A DNA stretch of 42,987 nt from Bacillota bacterium (GTDB lineage: Bacteria; Bacillota; Clostridia; Peptostreptococcales; Anaerovoracaceae). The notes under the pieces were generated by a model. That model saw nothing but the letters and a program-made list of their open reading frames with translations, ran no database searches and had not been told where the DNA came from. Made by a program: the position numbers and the translations under genes. Below, piece after piece: positions 38,722 to 42,987 of this stretch; within the stretch, counting starts at the first letter, position 1; every line of letters starts with the position of its first letter. The DNA lies in NCBI GenBank assembly GCA_016293805.1, contig JAEDDI010000013.1, positions 1-42,987 of the forward strand, read 5' to 3'.

Positions 38722-38750
38722 AGAGTACCATTTCACAAATTCAGTGTCAA
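38722..38750 (-). promoter_or_regulatory. Promoter of the xpt/nucleoside transporter operon
   Basis: A perfect -35 TTGACA (38745-38750) and a -10 TACTCT (38722-38727) with a 17-bp spacer on the minus strand, about 20 bp before the riboswitch aptamer. Confidence 0.65.
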
Positions 38751-38773
38751 CTACTATCGGAGTACCTTTTGGA

Positions 38774-39460
38774 CTACTTTTTTGCTCTTATATAAAAAGC
38801 GGGTTCATCTCCGCACATTCCGGCTCCGTAGAAGCAGTCATTTTCAAAGGTATACCTTATCTCAACAGTCTCTCCTTCGAACACTTCCCTGATATATTCT
38901 ATCCATATCTCAGACGGTTCGAAATAATCCGATATTATATCTTCGGCATATCCCAGGTAGAAGCAGTTGTTCAGATGTCCGTTCATATCTATCTCATCTT
39001 CTGTCACCTTTCTGCTTATACTGTGCACAAGTTCGGGAAAATTCTTCTTTGATGCAGGCATTTTCTGCTCTCCCTCTCTTCTGATGCCGACAAGTTCCTT
39101 TGCCTTCGGATGATCTGACATTTTCCTCGTCTCACTGTCCATCAAAGCCCACTGAGATGCACATGTGAGTATTGTTCTTCCATCTTCACCTGTGAATATG
39201 AATCTCCTTGGATAAAAACCGTGCCTTGTAATACCCGGCCATGTCTCAACAGTTATTGTCTCTCCTTTATTCACTCCGGCGCAGATGTGTATTTCGCTTC
39301 TGATGAGTACCCACAGTATGTTGTCTTTCATAAGTTTTTCAGATTCAAGTCCCAGTATCTCAACATGTCCCTCAGCTGATTTCTGGAATTGTTCTGCTAT
39401 TTCGAACAGACTGAGTCTGTCATTTTCTGCCGTAAACTCTCTTCTGAAAATCATATTCAT
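38774..39460 (-). CDS. Acyl-ACP thioesterase
   Basis: A 228-aa double hot-dog protein that releases fatty acids from acyl-ACP. The N-terminal half (RREFTAENDRLSLFEIAEQFQKSAEGH, LMKDNILWVLIRSEIHI, WPGITRHGFYPRRFIF) and the catalytic half with the Asn-His pair in DEIDMNGHLNNCFYLGYAED are those of the FatA/FatB-like bacterial family. It follows tex by 2 nt and its AAAGGAG site is inside the tex end, so it is probably cotranscribed. Chain-length preference cannot be read. Confidence 0.9.
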   Translation of the reverse strand: MNMIFRREFTAENDRLSLFEIAEQFQKSAEGHVEILGLESEKLMKDNILWVLIRSEIHICAGVNKGETITVETWPGITRHGFYPRRFIFTGEDGRTILTCASQWALMDSETRKMSDHPKAKELVGIRREGEQKMPASKKNFPELVHSISRKVTEDEIDMNGHLNNCFYLGYAEDIISDYFEPSEIWIEYIREVFEGETVEIRYTFENDCFYGAGMCGDEPAFYIRAKK

Positions 39461-39462
39461 AA

Positions 39463-41619
39463 TCAGTCAACTCCTTTCATCGTCAGTCCGACTCTCTGCT
39501 TTTCTTTATCAATTGATATTATCTTTACTCTGACTGTATCTCCGACTGCAACAACATCCATCGGATGATTAATGTATTTGTCTGACAGCTGTGAAATATG
39601 AATAAGACCGTCGTTTTTCACTCCTATATCCACAAATGCTCCAAAATCCACAACATTTCTTACAGTGCCTGTAAGTTCCATGTCAACTGTCAGGTCATCA
39701 AATGATCTGACATCGTTTCTGAACACAATTTCAGGAGCCTCGTCTCTGGGATCTCTTCCCGGTTTCTTTATTTCCTCAACAATATCTTTCAGTGTCGGAA
39801 CACCTATCCCTATTTCATCAGCAAGTCTTGTATAACTGTTCTTCGGATATATCTCCTTTATCCTTCCCTCAATATCTTCACCCCTTCCGATTCCGTCTAT
39901 CCCAAGTCTTTCAAGAAGCTTTTCACATGCTTCGTATGATTCCGGATGAACCGATGTTGAATCAAGAATCTCATCACCGCCTGATATTCTGCAAAAGCCC
40001 GCACACTGCGTGAATGCCTTCGGTCCGAGTTTTGATACCTTAAGAAGCTGTTTTCTGTTTGTAAACGAACCGTTTTCTTCCCTGTATGCAACAATATTCT
40101 TTGCAATGGACATATTGATTCCTGATACATACGAAAGAAGCGATGCTGACGCCGTATTAAGGTCAACTCCTACTCTGTTGACGCAGTTTTCAACAACATC
40201 CGAAAGTGCCTTCTGCAGAGATTTCTGGTTCAGGTCATGCTGATACTGTCCGACACCTATATGCTCGGGAGATATCTTAACAAGTTCTGCAAGAGGATCC
40301 TGCAGCCTTCTTCCCAGTGACATGGCACCTCGTGTGGTAACATCAAGATCAGGATATTCTTCCGTCGCAAGTCGGGATGCAGAATATACGGATGCCCCCG
40401 CCTCGTTTACAATTGTGTATTTTACATCCAGATTATTCTTCCTGATGAAGTCAGCAACTGCTTCCTCAGTCTCCCGTGATGCTGTTCCGTTTCCTATAAC
40501 TATCACATTTGAATTGAATTTATCGATAATCTTCTTTAGTGTTGCCTCTGTTCCGCGTATATCTTCCCTTGGTTTGGTTGGATATATTGTAGTATATGCA
40601 AGAAGCTTGCCTGTTTCATTGAGAACAGCAACCTTGCACCCTGTTCTGTAGCCGGGATCTATGGCTATTACTCTTGCCCCTGCAACGGGAGGTGTCATCA
40701 GCAGATTCTCGGTATTCTTTGCAAATACTCTGATAGCCTCCTCCTCTGCACGCTCTGTAAGCATGTTCCTTATCTCGCGCTCGATTGAAGGCGCCATGAG
40801 TCTCTTGTATGCATCTTTTACAACATCGCTGATGATATCATCAAAAATACTGCCATTCCTGGATCTGACTCTTCGAGCAATCCTGCCTGTCACAGTTTCC
40901 GTATCCACATCAAGTGTCACCCTGAGTATTTTCTCATTCTCGCCTCTGTTAACTGCAAGAATTCTGTGGTTTGGAATCTTTGAAACCGCCTCCCGGTATT
41001 CATGGTACATCTCATATACTGATTTTTCATCTTCTCCGGCAGCTTCTGATACTATGATGCCGTGATTTAAAGTGTACTCTCTCACCATTGCCGTTATTTC
41101 AGGATCATCCGAGATTCTCTCCGCGAGGATATCACATGCCCCTGCAAGTGCCTCCTCCCATGACATAACCCCGGCTTCCTCATTGACGTACTGTGATGAT
41201 ATATCCTCTATACTGCCTTGTTTTATTCTCTGTTCCCATACTGTATCAGCAAGAGGTTCCAGACCCTTCGCCCTCGCTTTTGATGCGCGCGTCGCTTTCT
41301 TGTGCCTGAACGGTTTGTAGATATCTTCAACTCTCTGAAGAACCTCAGCCGCTTCAATATCAGACTTAAGTTCCTCTGTCAGTTTTCCCTGCTCATCTAT
41401 GAGACGTATCACTTCTTCCTTTCTTTCTTCAAGGCCCCGAAGATAACCAAGTCTTGTCTCCATATCCCGAAGTACAACATCTGAAAGGCCTCCTGTTGCT
41501 TCTTTTCTGTAACGTGCGATAAACGGTATTGTATTTCCTTCATCTATAAGTGATATTGTCTTTTCCGCCTGTTCAATCCTCAGGCTGAATTCCTCCGCCA
41601 GCTTTTCGGCTATATTCAT
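39463..41619 (-). CDS. Tex-family RNA-binding transcription accessory protein
   Basis: A 718-aa protein with all usual Tex parts: an N-terminal helical region (1-300; NTIPFIARYRKEATGGLSD), a YqgF/RNase-H-like domain (about 320-450; VIAIDPGYRTGCKVAVLNETG), a helix-hairpin-helix segment (about 490-560; GVDLNTASASLLSYVSGI), and a C-terminal S1 RNA-binding domain (about 640-715; GTVRNVVDFGAFVDIGVKNDGLIHISQLSDKYI). ATG follows a GGGAGA site. Tex binds nucleic acids and affects transcription fidelity and stress responses in other bacteria. It is transcribed towards the thioesterase. Confidence 0.95.
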   Translation of the reverse strand: MNIAEKLAEEFSLRIEQAEKTISLIDEGNTIPFIARYRKEATGGLSDVVLRDMETRLGYLRGLEERKEEVIRLIDEQGKLTEELKSDIEAAEVLQRVEDIYKPFRHKKATRASKARAKGLEPLADTVWEQRIKQGSIEDISSQYVNEEAGVMSWEEALAGACDILAERISDDPEITAMVREYTLNHGIIVSEAAGEDEKSVYEMYHEYREAVSKIPNHRILAVNRGENEKILRVTLDVDTETVTGRIARRVRSRNGSIFDDIISDVVKDAYKRLMAPSIEREIRNMLTERAEEEAIRVFAKNTENLLMTPPVAGARVIAIDPGYRTGCKVAVLNETGKLLAYTTIYPTKPREDIRGTEATLKKIIDKFNSNVIVIGNGTASRETEEAVADFIRKNNLDVKYTIVNEAGASVYSASRLATEEYPDLDVTTRGAMSLGRRLQDPLAELVKISPEHIGVGQYQHDLNQKSLQKALSDVVENCVNRVGVDLNTASASLLSYVSGINMSIAKNIVAYREENGSFTNRKQLLKVSKLGPKAFTQCAGFCRISGGDEILDSTSVHPESYEACEKLLERLGIDGIGRGEDIEGRIKEIYPKNSYTRLADEIGIGVPTLKDIVEEIKKPGRDPRDEAPEIVFRNDVRSFDDLTVDMELTGTVRNVVDFGAFVDIGVKNDGLIHISQLSDKYINHPMDVVAVGDTVRVKIISIDKEKQRVGLTMKGVD

Positions 41620-41636
41620 TATTGATTCTCCCTTCG

Positions 41637-41661
41637 AAAAAAGGTCCGGGATATCCGGACC
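41637..41661 (-). terminator. Intrinsic terminator of the PucR-family gene
   Basis: GGTCCGG (41643-41649) pairs with CCGGACC (41655-41661) around a five-base loop, followed on the minus strand by six T. It stands immediately upstream of the tex ribosome-binding region. Confidence 0.8.
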
Positions 41662-41667
41662 GTTGTT

Positions 41668-42987
41668 CTACGAATTCTTTTCTATTCTCTTAAGAGCCAG
41701 TGCTATTGTAAGTCCCGGAATTACTCTGTTTCCTGTAATTTCTGCTCCAAGAAGTTCGTTGATTTTCTTGAGTCTGTACTGCACCGTATTTGGATGTATT
41801 CCCATGAACTCACTTGTCTTGGATGAGTTCATTCCGGCATCAAGCACAAATGTTTCAAGGGTGTCAAGGAGCTGTTTCCCCTTGTTTCCTCCTATTGTCT
41901 TGAATACTTCAAGAAGCTGCATATATGACTTCTTAACGAAACCTCCCTGCATCTGTATGTTCACACAGTTGCATACAAGCGTCAGTTCATATTTACTGAA
42001 AATCCTCTTGAACGGAAATACATACTGCACGGAAGCTCTGCTTTCGGTTATAAGCCTGTATGCATCGCACGCACAGTCCATGTCATCTATTCCTGTGACA
42101 TGAAACACTCTTACTCCCTCAATCTCCTTGAGGCTGTCGAACAGGTCAAGTGCAGCAGACTTTCTGTCCTCTCCGGTTCTGTTCATATCGAGAATCACGC
42201 CGCAAGTCTCTTCATCATCCGAGTACTTCAGAACCTTAAGACCGAGAGCCCTCTCATCAGCCTCAAGAATCTCTTCACTTTGTCTGTTATTGATATTGTC
42301 TGCAACAAATACCGAAAGAAGCTGAGATGTCTCAATGCCTGTCTCCTGTGCAAGATTTTTTGCAAGTCCCGAGTTTCCCCTGCAGATTGCCCGGATAAGC
42401 TCCGTCTTGAGATCTCTCTCAGGCGTATATTTCCACATTCCCATTGCAAGTTCGATGATTTCAGCAAGCTTCGTCATTTCGCTTACTGTATACTGGTCTT
42501 CATTATCGGCTATGAGCATGAGATATTTTTCTCCGCCTATCATTACTCTTCCCCAGTATGTCAGAACTCCGTTAACATCGACCATTGTATATACGCTTGA
42601 CTTGTCGCTGCTGATTTTCTTTTCTTTTGCAGCAGCTATCGCCTCTTCAATAGAGACCTGATGCCTTGTCTCAACTGCAAACACCTTGCCGTAATCTTCA
42701 TTAAACAGTACTACCTGATATCCGTTGTTGAGTGCTGCCTTCTTTAGAGCTGACTGGAAACTCGGATGCTTGTCGAAATCAAGAAGATGGAATATGGTGT
42801 TGTTTATAAGCTTATTATCAAAGCTGTCACCATATACGATATTGTTTTCAATCGCATCAAGAACGTCTGAATAACCCACATCCGCATCATTTTTGAATAC
42901 GATAAGAGGCAGCCCCCATTTATCGGCAGCCTGCTTCACATCCTCGGAAACCTTTCGGATAACTCTTCCCTCAAACAGTATTATGAG
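41668..42987 (-). CDS. PucR/CdaR-type transcriptional regulator, 5' end outside the window
   Basis: The reading frame continues without a start or stop to the right edge (the visible N-terminus reads LIILFEGRVIRKVSEDVKQAADKWGLPLIVF), so the gene is partial. About 440 residues are seen. The N-terminal part is a PucR-like domain; a central segment resembles a degenerate GGDEF-type region (about 290-370), and the C-terminus ends with the HTH_30 helix-turn-helix (LDAGMNSSKTSEFMGIHPNTVQYRLKKINELLGAEI). Relatives respond to purine or organic acid metabolites. Proximity to the purine salvage operon is suggestive but several genes intervene. An intrinsic terminator ends it. Confidence 0.88.
   Translation of the reverse strand, partial: LIILFEGRVIRKVSEDVKQAADKWGLPLIVFKNDADVGYSDVLDAIENNIVYGDSFDNKLINNTIFHLLDFDKHPSFQSALKKAALNNGYQVVLFNEDYGKVFAVETRHQVSIEEAIAAAKEKKISSDKSSVYTMVDVNGVLTYWGRVMIGGEKYLMLIADNEDQYTVSEMTKLAEIIELAMGMWKYTPERDLKTELIRAICRGNSGLAKNLAQETGIETSQLLSVFVADNINNRQSEEILEADERALGLKVLKYSDDEETCGVILDMNRTGEDRKSAALDLFDSLKEIEGVRVFHVTGIDDMDCACDAYRLITESRASVQYVFPFKRIFSKYELTLVCNCVNIQMQGGFVKKSYMQLLEVFKTIGGNKGKQLLDTLETFVLDAGMNSSKTSEFMGIHPNTVQYRLKKINELLGAEITGNRVIPGLTIALALKRIEKNS

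Overview
The window looks like a chromosomal segment of an anaerobic, moderate-GC member of the Clostridia. The evidence is a cdaA-cdaR-glmM-glmS operon, a long-form hibernation factor, a NiaR regulator, an oxygen-sensitive [FeFe] hydrogenase, two-subunit [4Fe-4S] hydro-lyases, a BmpA-type nucleoside ABC importer under a guanine riboswitch, and Gram-positive Shine-Dalgarno sites (AGGAGG) almost everywhere. An asaccharolytic, amino-acid or organic-acid fermenting lifestyle is plausible (diaminopropionate ammonia-lyase, hydrogenase, tartrate/fumarate-type dehydratase) but is inference. No tRNA, rRNA, insertion sequence, phage or CRISPR array was seen.

Layout. 1-600: an AT-rich patch with three tiny membrane or exported ORFs, the first cut by the window edge. 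685-5860: cdaA-cdaR-glmM-glmS (c-di-AMP synthesis and amino-sugar precursors). 6005-7698: hpf and dpaL. 7765-11108 (plus strand): ClC antiporter, HtrA protease and a small membrane ORF. 11144-14727: a two-gene hydrogenase operon in which HydA is paired with an unusual NuoF-iron-sulfur/GltD fusion protein, with a palindromic operator at its promoter. 14979-17047: niaR, an iron-sulfur aldo/keto reductase and an acidic hypothetical. 17197-20031: pspC, a divergent CobL-like protein, hydro-lyase alpha and beta subunits and a 4-OT-like tautomerase. 20189-21176: rpsF-ssb-rpsR with a structured leader. 21328-24805: a giant UPF0182 membrane protein and a hypothetical. 24879-26629: a sodium/solute symporter with a tiny translationally coupled membrane partner. 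26948-28146 (plus): a coiled-coil protein and an alpha/beta hydrolase. 28169-32927: ispE-gntR, tadA with an Ig/coiled-coil membrane protein, and aminopeptidase P. 32975-38750: guanine riboswitch, xpt and the nucleoside ABC transporter. 38774-42987: acyl-ACP thioesterase, Tex, and a PucR-type regulator cut by the right edge.

The most unusual parts are (i) the hydrogenase operon, which lacks the usual NuoE subunit and the FMN/NAD part of NuoF and instead carries a GltD-type pyridine-nucleotide module; (ii) the hydro-lyase/tautomerase/CobL-like cluster, whose CobL-like member has lost the classical SAM-binding glycine motif and has no cobalamin genes around it; (iii) the AT-rich micro-ORF patch at the left edge; and (iv) several small regulatory structures (palindromes at the hydrogenase and symporter promoters, a hairpin overlapping the hydro-lyase ribosome-binding region, and a guanine riboswitch with an apparently enlarged L2 loop).
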